Shown here: positions 7,438 to 14,659 of the stretch, piece after piece
Numbering within the stretch: position 1 is the first letter of the stretch
Layout of the letters: every line of letters starts with the position of its first letter
Assembly: GCA_964542535.1 (NCBI GenBank)
Contig: CAZIUE010000007.1
Span: 62,001-126,000 of the forward strand
Length of the DNA stretch: 64,000 bases
Direction: 5' to 3'
Source of the DNA: Pseudopelobacter sp964542535
Lineage (GTDB): Bacteria > Desulfobacterota > Desulfuromonadia > Geobacterales > Pseudopelobacteraceae
Translations under genes and position numbers: made by a program
Notes under the pieces: model-generated
Seen by the model: only the letters and a program-made list of their open reading frames with translations
Database searches by the model: none
Told to the model about the DNA's origin: nothing

Positions 7438-9068
7438 AGATAAACGATCTGGCCTGCAACGACCTGCCCTGGAAGGTCATCTACGATACCGAGCGCTGCA
7501 CCCTGTGCGGCTCCTGCGTGGCCGCCTGCACCTTCGGCGCCATCAAACCCAGGATCGAGCGGCGCCGCAAGGCGTTCTCCGACACGGAGACACCGGAGCC
7601 GAAGATCAGCTTCAAGGCCGTGCCGGTCATCACCCAGCTGAAGATCCTGAAACATTTCTGCCGCGGCTGCGGCGTCTGCGAGCGGGTCTGCCCCAACAGC
7701 GCCATCCGCTCCGAGCGCAACCCGGACTCCCGCTTCAACGTGGTCTACCAGACCGCCACCGCCTCGGGCCCCAAGCGGGGAGGGCGCAACAACCTGGAAA
7801 ACCAGGCCCGCACCCTGGACACCCTGCGGGTGGGGCGCATCTCACAGATGACCGACCCGAGTCTGGATGCCCAGCGCCACACCTTCGACTGCCTGGCCCC
7901 CCTGGGTCGGATCCTGCCGGCGGACCGGCTCCCCTTCACGGTCGGCCCTGACGGCAAGCTGGTCCCCACCGGCCATACCCCGCCCACCAGCTGGATCTAC
8001 CCGGTCATCATCGGCGACATGTCCATCGGCGCCCTTTCCTGGAGGATGTGGGAGGCGGTGGCCATGGCGGTGGCCTACCTGAACGAGGAGTGCGGCCTGC
8101 CGGTGCGCATGTGCTCCGGCGAGGGGGGGATGCCGGTCAAGCTCTTAACCAGCACCTACCTGAAGTACGTGATCCTGCAGATCGCCTCCGGCCACTTCGG
8201 CTGGAACCGCATCATCAAGGCCATGCCCAAGATGATCGAGGACCCGGCCGGCGTGCTGATCAAGATCGGTCAGGGAGCCAAGCCGGGTGACGGCGGCCTG
8301 CTCATGGCGGCCAAGGTGGCCTCCCACATCCAGGCCATCCGCGGCGTGCCCAAGGCCGACCTGCTCTCACCCCCCAACCACCAGGGGCTCTACTCCATCG
8401 AGGAGAGCGTGCAGAAGATGTTCCTCTCCATGAACGCCGCCTTCAAGTTCCGCGTGCCGGTGGCCATCAAGGTGGCTGCCAGCGCCACCTCGGTGTCGGT
8501 GTTCAACAACCTGGTGCGCGACCCCTACAACATCGTGGGGGGGTTCTTCATGGACGGCATCGACGGCGGCACCGGTGCGGCCCACGACATCTCCCTGGAC
8601 CACACCGGCCACCCGGTGGTGAGCAAGCTGCGCGACTGCTACCTGGCGGCCTGCGCCCAGGGGCGCCAGGGTCAGATCCCGCTCTGGGCCGCCGGCGGCC
8701 TGGGCAAGACCGGCAACCTGGCCGCCGACGCCTTCAAGATGATCTGCCTGGGCGCCAACGGCGTCTTCACCGGCAAGCTGATCCTGCAGATGGCCGGCTG
8801 CCTGGGGAACGAGCACAGCCGCTGCAATGCCTGCAACACCGGCCTCTGCCCCGCCGGCATCACCACCCAGGAGCCGCTCCTGGTGCGTCGCCTCAACCCG
8901 GACCGGGTGGCGGAGAACATCGTCAACTACTTCCTGGCCATGGATCAGGAACTGCGCAAACTGATGGCGCCCATCGGCAACTCCTCGCTGCCGGTGGGCC
9001 GTTCCGACTGTCTGGTCTCAACCGATAAAGCCGTGGCGGACCGTCTGCAGGTCCAGTACGTCTGCTAA
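7425..9068 (+). CDS. Glutamate synthase, FMN-binding domain with ferredoxin module
   Basis: The 547-residue protein carries the synthase reaction: reductive transfer of ammonia to 2-oxoglutarate on FMN. The N-terminus has two 4Fe-4S clusters (Cys 25/28/31/35 and Cys 79/82/85/89). The central barrel shows the glutamate-synthase signatures SPPNHQGLYSIEE, IKVAASATSVSVFNN and DGIDGGTGAAHDIS. A C-terminal cysteine cluster, SRCNACNTGLCPAG, corresponds to the 3Fe-4S site. It corresponds to the archaeal-type stand-alone GltB central part rather than to the 1500-residue bacterial enzyme. It overlaps the upstream amidotransferase gene and is 15 bp from the next gene, so the three form one operon and one complex. 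Confidence 0.93.
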   Translation: METVKINDLACNDLPWKVIYDTERCTLCGSCVAACTFGAIKPRIERRRKAFSDTETPEPKISFKAVPVITQLKILKHFCRGCGVCERVCPNSAIRSERNPDSRFNVVYQTATASGPKRGGRNNLENQARTLDTLRVGRISQMTDPSLDAQRHTFDCLAPLGRILPADRLPFTVGPDGKLVPTGHTPPTSWIYPVIIGDMSIGALSWRMWEAVAMAVAYLNEECGLPVRMCSGEGGMPVKLLTSTYLKYVILQIASGHFGWNRIIKAMPKMIEDPAGVLIKIGQGAKPGDGGLLMAAKVASHIQAIRGVPKADLLSPPNHQGLYSIEESVQKMFLSMNAAFKFRVPVAIKVAASATSVSVFNNLVRDPYNIVGGFFMDGIDGGTGAAHDISLDHTGHPVVSKLRDCYLAACAQGRQGQIPLWAAGGLGKTGNLAADAFKMICLGANGVFTGKLILQMAGCLGNEHSRCNACNTGLCPAGITTQEPLLVRRLNPDRVAENIVNYFLAMDQELRKLMAPIGNSSLPVGRSDCLVSTDKAVADRLQVQYVC

Positions 9069-9083
9069 GGAGGATTACATACA

Positions 9084-11399
9084 ATGGCAGCCTTCATTTC
9101 AGGCTTTGACGAACATAACAAGCGCATCTCCACGCAGCAGCTGCTGCAGAAGATCTACGACGCCCTGGACGCGGGTGAAACCGAGTTCGAGGTGCTGGCC
9201 TCGGGCCACCACGACATCGGCGGCCCCCTCTGGACCAAGGACGGCACGCCGCTCAAGTTCCGGGTGAAAAACCCGGGCCAGCGGGTCGGCTCTTTCGGCC
9301 TGGAAGGGACCGAGATCATCATCGACGGCCCGGCGCCGGCCGACGTGGGGTGGCTCAACGCCGGCGCAACGGTGATCCTGAAGGGGGACGGCGGCGACAC
9401 CACCGCCCACTGCGCCGCCAGCGGCACGATCTACGTGGGGGGGCGGGCCGGCACCCGCACCGGCTCCCTGATGAAGCACGACCCGGCCTACGACGCCCCG
9501 GAGCTCTGGGTGCTGAAGAACACCGGCTCCTTCTCCTTCGAGTTCATGGGCGGCGGCATCGCGGTTGTCTGCGGCTACGATTCCGACGAATTCGAATCGG
9601 TACTGGGGGACCGGAGCTGCGTCGGCATGGTGGGGGGTACCATCTACGTGCGCGGCCCGGTGAAGGGGGTCTCCACGTTTGTCTGGCAGCTGGAGCTGGA
9701 CGACGCCGACCGGGAGTTTCTCGGTGCCAACATGCCGCTCTTCCTGGAGAGGATCGACCGTCCCCAGCTTTTGAGCGAACTCACCGACTTTTCCCAGTGG
9801 AAGAAGATCGTCCCCATGAGCTGGGAGGAGCGCCAGCGCCGCGAGCGGATCACCATGCGGGAATTCCGTACCACCAAATGGGTGGAGGGGGGGATCTTCT
9901 CCGACGTGGTCAGCGACGACTACGACCGGGTGGTCGGCTTCGTCAACACCGGTGAGGACCGTCTCAAAATCCCCCACTGGCAGAACCGGCTCTACGGCGC
10001 CCCCTGCCAGACCGCCTGTCCCACCGGCATTCCCACCCAGGACCGCCTCAACCTGCTGCGCCAGGGAAAGGTCAAGGAGGCCCTGGAGCTGGTGCTGACC
10101 TACTCACCCTTTCCGGCCAGTGTCTGCGGCCAGGTCTGTCCCAACCTGTGCAAGGATGCGTGCAGCCGCCAGTACATCGATCACCCGGTGGCCATGGCGG
10201 AACTGGGCCGACTCTCCCGGGATGCGGCTGCTCCCGACGGAAAACCGGCAACGGGCAAGCGGGTGGCTGTCATCGGCGGCGGCCCCGGCGGCCTCTCGGC
10301 TGCCTGGCAGCTCTCCCTCCAGGGACACAGCGTGACCCTGTTCGAGGGAGACACGGAGGTGGGGGGCAAGCTGCGCCAGGCCATCCCCATGGACCGTCTC
10401 CCCCGTGAGGTTCTGGAGAGCGAGATCAGCCGCATCAGGCAGATGGGTACCGACATCCGGGTATCCCAGAAGATCGACAGGGAACGGTTCACCGCCCTGC
10501 GGAACGAGTATGATGCCCTGGTGCTGGCCAGCGGCGCCCACAACCCGGTGGTGATTCCCTTCCCCGGTCACGAACGGCTGGTGAAGGGGCTGGATTTTCT
10601 GAAGAGCATCAATAACGGCGAGAAGCCCCGGGTAGGCAGGAGGGTGGTGGTCATCGGCGCCGGCAACGCCGGCATGGACGTGGCCCTGGGGGCCTACGCC
10701 ATGGGGGCCGAGAAGGTGGTGGCCATCGACGTGCAGCGTCCGGCTGCCTACCAGAAGGAGATCGACCACTTCCACTCCCTGGGGGGCGAGATCCAGTGGC
10801 CGGTGTTCACCGAGAGCATTGACGACGAGGGACTGCACACCAAGGACGGCCGGCTGATCGAGGCCGACACGGTGATCATCTCCATCGGCGAGCGCCCCGA
10901 CCTCTCCTACGTGCCCCGGGAATGGCTCACCGACCGGGGGATGATGGACGTGAACGATTGCTGGCAGTCGGTCAGGGACGCCAAGGTGTTTGCCATCGGC
11001 GACACCATCAAACCGGGGCTTCTGACCCATGCCATTGCCGGCGGGCGGGAGGTGGCGGGGTACATCGACGCCTTTCTGAACGGCTGGGAGCTGGTGGCGG
11101 AGAAGAAGCCGGAAATGATCCCCCAGGAAAGGCTGAGCCGCGAGCTGTTCATGCCCCAGAACCGCGGCCGGTTCCGGGTGCGGGATGCCCGGGACGAGGT
11201 GCACCGCTGCATTTCCTGCGGCACCTGCCGCGACTGCTCCATGTGCCTGGAGACCTGCCCCGAGGGGGCCATCCTGCGTCACGAGAAGGAGGACGGCTCG
11301 GTGGAATACACATCCGACGAGCGCTACTGCATCGGCTGCGGCATCTGCGCCGCCATCTGCCCCTGCGGCGTCTGGGCCATGGAGAAGGCGATCCCCTAG
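9084..11399 (+). CDS. Glutamate synthase GXGXG domain fused to GltD-type oxidoreductase and ferredoxin
   Basis: This 771-residue fusion completes the split glutamate synthase. Residues 1 to about 240 form the GXGXG beta-helix normally at the C-terminus of GltB. From about 300 to 690 it is a GltD-like small subunit: a Cys-rich FeS region (CQTACPTGIPTQ, CGQVCPNLCKDAC), an FAD fold (VIGGGPGG) and an NAD(P)H fold (VIGAGNAGMD). Residues from about 705 hold a two-cluster ferredoxin (CISCGTCRDCSMCLETCP and CIGCGICAAICPCG). Electrons from NAD(P)H or reduced ferredoxin would pass through it to the FMN protein. AGGAGG lies before its ATG. Its stop codon lies at the left edge of a 468-bp direct repeat. 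Confidence 0.92.
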   Translation: MAAFISGFDEHNKRISTQQLLQKIYDALDAGETEFEVLASGHHDIGGPLWTKDGTPLKFRVKNPGQRVGSFGLEGTEIIIDGPAPADVGWLNAGATVILKGDGGDTTAHCAASGTIYVGGRAGTRTGSLMKHDPAYDAPELWVLKNTGSFSFEFMGGGIAVVCGYDSDEFESVLGDRSCVGMVGGTIYVRGPVKGVSTFVWQLELDDADREFLGANMPLFLERIDRPQLLSELTDFSQWKKIVPMSWEERQRRERITMREFRTTKWVEGGIFSDVVSDDYDRVVGFVNTGEDRLKIPHWQNRLYGAPCQTACPTGIPTQDRLNLLRQGKVKEALELVLTYSPFPASVCGQVCPNLCKDACSRQYIDHPVAMAELGRLSRDAAAPDGKPATGKRVAVIGGGPGGLSAAWQLSLQGHSVTLFEGDTEVGGKLRQAIPMDRLPREVLESEISRIRQMGTDIRVSQKIDRERFTALRNEYDALVLASGAHNPVVIPFPGHERLVKGLDFLKSINNGEKPRVGRRVVVIGAGNAGMDVALGAYAMGAEKVVAIDVQRPAAYQKEIDHFHSLGGEIQWPVFTESIDDEGLHTKDGRLIEADTVIISIGERPDLSYVPREWLTDRGMMDVNDCWQSVRDAKVFAIGDTIKPGLLTHAIAGGREVAGYIDAFLNGWELVAEKKPEMIPQERLSRELFMPQNRGRFRVRDARDEVHRCISCGTCRDCSMCLETCPEGAILRHEKEDGSVEYTSDERYCIGCGICAAICPCGVWAMEKAIP

Positions 11400-11862
11400 C
11401 GCCATCCACGGGAACCGAACCTGACGCAGGCAGCCTCGCTGCCGGTGACGGGGTACGAAACACGAGAGGCGAAACCGTTGTACAAGGTTCCGCCTCTCGT
11501 CGTTTCCGGGAGTACGTGCAAGGCGACGTCAGGGGAGCCCCAGGTCCTGCCTGACGATGGTGGCCAGGGATGCGTCCAGCATGGCCTTGCGGCAGTCCAC
11601 GCCGTCGATCCTGCCGCTCTTCACTTTGCGCAGGAAACGGCAGCCGCCGAAGCAGAGCGGCAGATAGGCGCACTCCAGACACTCCTCGTTCTTCCACAGG
11701 TCCAGGCCGTGGGACTCCCGGTAGTCGTTGATCCCCTCACTCAGTGTACCGACCTTGAGTTCCTCGTCCCCCATGAACGCCGGGCATTTGTAAAGGCTGC
11801 CGTCGTATGCCACGACGATATCGCTGTCGAATTCCACCATGCAGGCGTTTGTTCTCAGCCTG
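11395..11862. repeat. 468-bp direct repeat, left copy
   Basis: Positions 11395-11862 match 12975-13442 at a constant offset of 1580 with only a few substitutions. The copy begins at the stop codon of the glutamate synthase fusion gene and ends inside the maturase reading frame. It contains the 3' part of the maturase gene and its downstream hairpin. Confidence 0.95.
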
Positions 11863-11863
11863 A
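11529..11863 (-). pseudogene. Truncated duplicate of geopeptide radical SAM maturase (SPASM end only)
   Basis: The last ~103 codons are identical in protein sequence to the C-terminus of the intact maturase at 13109-14395, including the auxiliary-cluster cysteines CPAF, CLECAYLPLC and GGC. The radical SAM domain is missing: homology stops abruptly at 11862, where unrelated accessory DNA begins. An internal ATG at 11840 could give a 103-residue SPASM fragment, but there is no sign of a ribosome site or a partner precursor. It is best read as a relic of a duplication. The lack of coding change suggests the event is recent or that the copies are kept alike by gene conversion. Confidence 0.88.
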
Positions 11864-11874
11864 GGAGAGCGTGT

Positions 11875-11982
11875 GGGGTCAGGCATCGCTGGTTTCAACT
11901 TGTTGCTTTTGTTCAGGCGAAACGTGTCAGGCGAATAGGTGAGGGTGCCGTTTTCATCTTCAATTCTTCAGTGCCAGACCCC
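11875..11982. mobile_element. Possible small MITE/IS remnant
   Basis: GGGGTCAGGCA (11875-11885) and TGCCAGACCCC (11972-11982) form an imperfect terminal inverted repeat around 108 bp of non-coding DNA. The element begins 12 bp after the break in the duplicated maturase. No transposase is encoded. Confidence 0.35.
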
Positions 11983-11992
11983 GCGACCATCA

Positions 11993-12376
11993 TTAAGGAT
12001 GTATATACCGGCCGGCGGCCTGAGCCAGCAGGCCGGAACGGGTCATGTGATGGGCTTCGGCGTAACGGTCGATTGCGGACAGCAGGTTTTCCGGCAGGGT
12101 GATGTTGATCCGCCGAGCCTTGACGTTGATCCGTGACAGGTCGATATCGACCAGCAGCCAGGTGCCGCCAGCGTAGTCGGGATCGTGATTCCAGCGTTCG
12201 AGAGGCGAGGCGATGGGTAATGTGGGCTCTCCGGAGTAGTGGCATTCTACGGCGTCCTGGATGTTGGCAACGGCGTCTTCCAGGGTCTTGCCGGCGGTGA
12301 AGCATCCCGGCATGTCGGGAATGGTGACGCTGTAATCACTTTCAGGGTCTTTGTGAATGACGATGGGAAACAACAT
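11993..12376 (-). CDS. hicB: HicB-type antitoxin
   Basis: This 127-residue protein has the HicB partial RNase-H-like fold (FPIVIHKDPESDYSVTIPDM, then PGCFTAGKTLEDAVANIQDA) followed by a C-terminal ribbon-helix-helix-like DNA-binding segment (RRINITLPENLLSAIDRYAE). It would neutralise HicA and repress the operon. The ATG is 3 bp past the hicA stop, and the hicA stop lies within the GGAGGTAA ribosome site, so translation is tightly coupled. The pair lies between the two copies of a 468-bp repeat, in DNA that looks inserted. Confidence 0.88.
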   Translation of the reverse strand: MLFPIVIHKDPESDYSVTIPDMPGCFTAGKTLEDAVANIQDAVECHYSGEPTLPIASPLERWNHDPDYAGGTWLLVDIDLSRINVKARRINITLPENLLSAIDRYAEAHHMTRSGLLAQAAGRYIHP

Positions 12377-12379
12377 GGT

Positions 12380-12568
12380 TTACCTCCATTCCCATCCGGC
12401 CTGGCGGAAGATGCTGCGCAGTGTGCCGATGGCGAAATCGTGGTTTGGGTGGATGACGGTGACATAACCGGGCTTTTCGGGATGTTTGAACTTGTGGTGA
12501 GAGCCGCTGACTGCCACCAGTTCCCATCCCTCCCGTTTCAGTCGTTTTATGATTTCCTTGCTGGTCAT
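12380..12568 (-). CDS. hicA: HicA-type mRNA interferase toxin
   Basis: The 62-residue protein matches the HicA double-stranded-RNA-binding-like fold. It begins MTSKEIIKRLKREGWELV and contains GSHHKFKHP with the catalytic His, and the end NHDFAIGTLRSIFRQAGW is typical. HicA cleaves mRNA in an RNA-binding-dependent way, and HicB blocks it. I start at the ATG at 12568 because this gives the normal HicA N-terminus; a longer frame starts at 12595. No strong ribosome site is seen at either start. The toxin-first order is the usual one for hicAB. Confidence 0.87.
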   Translation of the reverse strand: MTSKEIIKRLKREGWELVAVSGSHHKFKHPEKPGYVTVIHPNHDFAIGTLRSIFRQAGWEWR

Positions 12569-12639
12569 AACGCCATCATACACACCAATACACACAACAG
12601 CAACCCTTATTTTCCCTCATAAATACCCAAAAGTCAGGC

Positions 12640-12920
12640 CTGACCGTTCGCAGTAACAGTTGACTATCTCACGGGTTAAAGTCCCGTCCGGGGAATTGTC
12701 CGTTCACCCCGGTAGCTCAAGGGAGCGGCGTCCTGGTAACAGGGGGTCGTAAGTTCCCAATTGGCAAAGCAGCAGGCCGTAACGTAAGTGAACCCATACG
12801 TAGCCTCGTAAATTGATCCGAAGATGCCGACCCTGTGGTCAGAAGGGGAAGGCCGACGCACGCGGGATTCGATAACGGAAGCGTCCCGCGCAATCTTCCG
12901 GGGTAGCAAGTATCTAAGAG
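12640..12920 (+). mobile_element. Group II intron remnant (5' ribozyme part, no maturase)
   Basis: The segment has the feel of the conserved domain I-III region that precedes the maturase gene of bacterial group II introns. Recognisable stretches are CTCACGGGTTAAAGTCCCGT, CACCCCGGTAGC, GGCAAAGCAGCAGGCCGTAA, CCTCGTAAATTGATCCGAAG and AAGGGGAAGGCCGACGC. No reverse transcriptase/maturase frame, domain V or 3' end follows, so it is a truncated copy. The match is from memory of such introns, not from a search. Confidence 0.6.
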
Positions 12921-12921
12921 C

Positions 12922-12965
12922 GGGTAGAGTAGAGGGCAGGGTGATACCTGCCCTCTACTCTACCC
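12922..12965. repeat. 19-bp perfect inverted repeat
   Basis: GGGTAGAGTAGAGGGCAGG (12922-12940) and its exact complement (12947-12965) enclose the loop GTGATA; ACTGATTTTCC follows. It sits between the intron remnant and the right direct repeat. It could be a terminator-like target of an intron or a residue of a mobile element. Confidence 0.9.
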
Positions 12966-12974
12966 ACTGATTTT

Positions 12975-13442
12975 CCTAGCGCCATCCACGGGAACTGAAC
13001 CTGACGCAGGCAGCCTCGCTGCCGGTGCCGGGGTACGAAGCACGAGAGGCGGAACCGTTATACATGGTTCCGCCTCTCGTCGTTTCCGGGAGTACGTACA
13101 AGGCGACGTCAGGGGAGCCCCAGGTCCTGCCTGACGATGGTGGCCAGAGATGCGTCCAGCATGGCCTTGCGGCAGTCCACGCCGTCGATCCTGCCGCTCT
13201 TCACTTTGCGCAGGAAACGGCAGCCGCCGAAGCAGAGCGGCAGATAGGCGCACTCCAGACACTCCTCGTTCTTCCACAGGTCCAGGCCGTGGGACTCCCG
13301 GTAGTCGTTGATCCCCTCACTCAGTGTACCGACCTTGAGTTCCTCGTCCCCCATGAACGCCGGGCATTTGTAAAGGCTGCCGTCGTATGCCACGACGATA
13401 TCGCTGTCGAATTCCACCATGCAGGCGTTTGTTCTCAGCCTG
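12975..13442. repeat. 468-bp direct repeat, right copy
   Basis: This is the partner of 11395-11862. It contains the 3' end of the intact maturase and, at 13042-13080, a 15-bp perfect hairpin (ACGAGAGGCGGAACC and its complement) downstream of that gene. The left copy has the same hairpin with mismatches. There is no T-run, so it is not a classical terminator. Confidence 0.95.
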
Positions 13443-14395
13443 GGGACCGGGAAGCCGCGCCGCTTGATCTCTCCCCGCAGGTAGAGGCCGGCCTCGATCA
13501 TCCAGGGTTCGTTACCCGAGGCGCAGGCGGTGGAGCACTCGGCGCTTTGGCTGCCGTCGACCTTGGGCATGATGGGGAAGAAACCGACGGCGGCGAGACA
13601 GTCGGGACCGATGCCGCGCTGGGTCAGGATATCCAGCAGTTCGGGGAAGCGGCGGTAGTTCTCCCGCGTGTAGTTGCCCCCCAGTTCGATCTGGATCAGA
13701 TCGCAGGTCTCCCGGATGTTGTCGGCGATGGCGGTGAAACTTCCAGCGCCGGATACGAAGGGACGCTGTCGGTCGTGGATGTCGGGCGGGCCGTCCAGTG
13801 TCAACCGCGCACTCTCGAACCCGAGCGGAAGCAACTCCTTCACCACGGACCGGGTCAGGAGGGTGCCGTTGGTGATGGCGCCGAAGCTGAAGCCGACGCC
13901 ATGCTCTGCCGCGGCAGCGGACAGGCGGCCGGCGATCTCCTTCAGGCGCGGCAGGGCCATCAGCGCTTCGCCGCCGTAGAAGTCCACCTTCACGTCCAGG
14001 CCGTCCTTCATCTTCCCCGTCAGGAACGAGACCAGATCGTTTGTCGTGGTGTCGTCCATGACGAAGCGCCCCCGGAAGGGATCTTCGTAGCAGTAGGGGC
14101 AGGCCAGGTTGCACTCCAGGGTCAGGGTCACCAGGGCGGTGAAGGGGCGTTTCATGGCGTTGGCTTGTTGGAAATTATCCAGCAGCTCCTGCCGCTCAAG
14201 ATCACGGTCGCGTACCAGCACCAGCTCTTCCCGCAGGGTCTCCCGTTCTCGTTCGGTCAGCTCGCCCCCCTGGTGGATGATCTCCCACAGCTCTTCCGAC
14301 AGCTCCAAGGTGGAGCAGCTGCGGGTGGAGAGGAGCACCAGGCGTCCCGGTTTGTCGGGGCAGGGGAAGGTGGTGATGTAGCGCGATACCTGCAT
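13109..14395 (-). CDS. Geopeptide radical SAM/SPASM maturase
   Basis: This 428-residue peptide-modifying enzyme has an N-terminal recognition region (1-85) and the radical SAM cluster motif CNLACPYC (Cys 95, 99 and 102), with FYGGEAL in the barrel. A C-terminal SPASM region carries auxiliary FeS cysteines (about 324, 344, 379, 382, 388, 392 and 408, in CPAF, CLECAYLPLC and GGC). It matches what is annotated in Geobacter as the geopeptide maturase. AGGGAG precedes the ATG. A 34-codon precursor gene lies 64 bp upstream on the same strand. Enzymes of this class usually link a Cys sulfur to a carbon atom or make other radical-based crosslinks; the exact change here cannot be read from sequence. 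Its last third is duplicated at 11529-11863. Confidence 0.9.
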   Translation of the reverse strand: MQVSRYITTFPCPDKPGRLVLLSTRSCSTLELSEELWEIIHQGGELTERERETLREELVLVRDRDLERQELLDNFQQANAMKRPFTALVTLTLECNLACPYCYEDPFRGRFVMDDTTTNDLVSFLTGKMKDGLDVKVDFYGGEALMALPRLKEIAGRLSAAAAEHGVGFSFGAITNGTLLTRSVVKELLPLGFESARLTLDGPPDIHDRQRPFVSGAGSFTAIADNIRETCDLIQIELGGNYTRENYRRFPELLDILTQRGIGPDCLAAVGFFPIMPKVDGSQSAECSTACASGNEPWMIEAGLYLRGEIKRRGFPVPRLRTNACMVEFDSDIVVAYDGSLYKCPAFMGDEELKVGTLSEGINDYRESHGLDLWKNEECLECAYLPLCFGGCRFLRKVKSGRIDGVDCRKAMLDASLATIVRQDLGLP

Positions 14396-14418
14396 GAAAA
14401 ATCTCCCTGATGCAAATT

Positions 14419-14451
14419 AAAAACGGGGAGAATGGGGTTCTCCCCGTTTTT
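14419..14451 (-). terminator. Hairpin between geopeptide precursor and maturase genes
   Basis: A 14-bp perfect stem (AAAAACGGGGAGAA and complement, 5-nt loop) lies between the precursor stop (14460) and the maturase start (14395). Read in the direction of transcription (minus) it ends in TTTTTAATTT, so it should act as a partial terminator giving more precursor than maturase mRNA. The stem also ends in Ts on the plus strand. Confidence 0.8.
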
Positions 14452-14459
14452 AGTTGAAC

Positions 14460-14564
14460 CTACTTGATTCTGAATGGCCCTGATGTGCATGTGCATGTTG
14501 CCGTGGCCGGCTTGTCCCCCTTGGCCAGTACCCTCAGGTCGTCCCGCTCCCCCTTTTTCACCAT
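14460..14564 (-). CDS. Geopeptide precursor (RiPP), 34 residues
   Basis: This short gene encodes 34 residues starting MVKKGERDDLRVLAKGDKPA (leader-like, charged) and ending ATATCTCTSGPFRIK. The two cysteines in the CTCTSG motif form the probable core modified by the radical SAM/SPASM enzyme encoded just downstream. GGGGGTGAGG lies before the ATG. The size, the Lys-rich leader, the Cys-Thr core and the place directly upstream of the maturase all fit the geopeptide precursors known next to such maturases. It is too short for most gene callers. The core length, any leader cleavage and any export are unknown; no protease or ABC exporter gene is adjacent. Confidence 0.82.
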   Translation of the reverse strand: MVKKGERDDLRVLAKGDKPATATCTCTSGPFRIK

Positions 14565-14591
14565 GATCCTCACCCCCTTTCCATTTTTTTG

Positions 14592-14619
14592 CTTATATCC
14601 GGCCAATTGGGCTGGACAA
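14592..14619 (-). promoter_or_regulatory. Putative promoter of geopeptide operon
   Basis: On the minus strand TTGTCC (14619-14614) and TATAAG (14597-14592) are 16 bp apart, with the palindrome CCAATTGG in the spacer. It overlaps the -35 of the divergent TonB receptor promoter. Confidence 0.45.
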
Positions 14620-14642
14620 ACCGTTTTTTATTCTGTTATGGT
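14613..14642 (+). promoter_or_regulatory. Putative promoter of TonB receptor operon
   Basis: TGGACA (14613-14618) and TATGGT (14637-14642) are 18 bp apart. Transcription would start near 14649, only about 11 nt before the ATG. Its -35 shares bases with the geopeptide promoter on the other strand. Confidence 0.4.
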
Positions 14643-14659
14643 GTGCGCCATAATTTACC

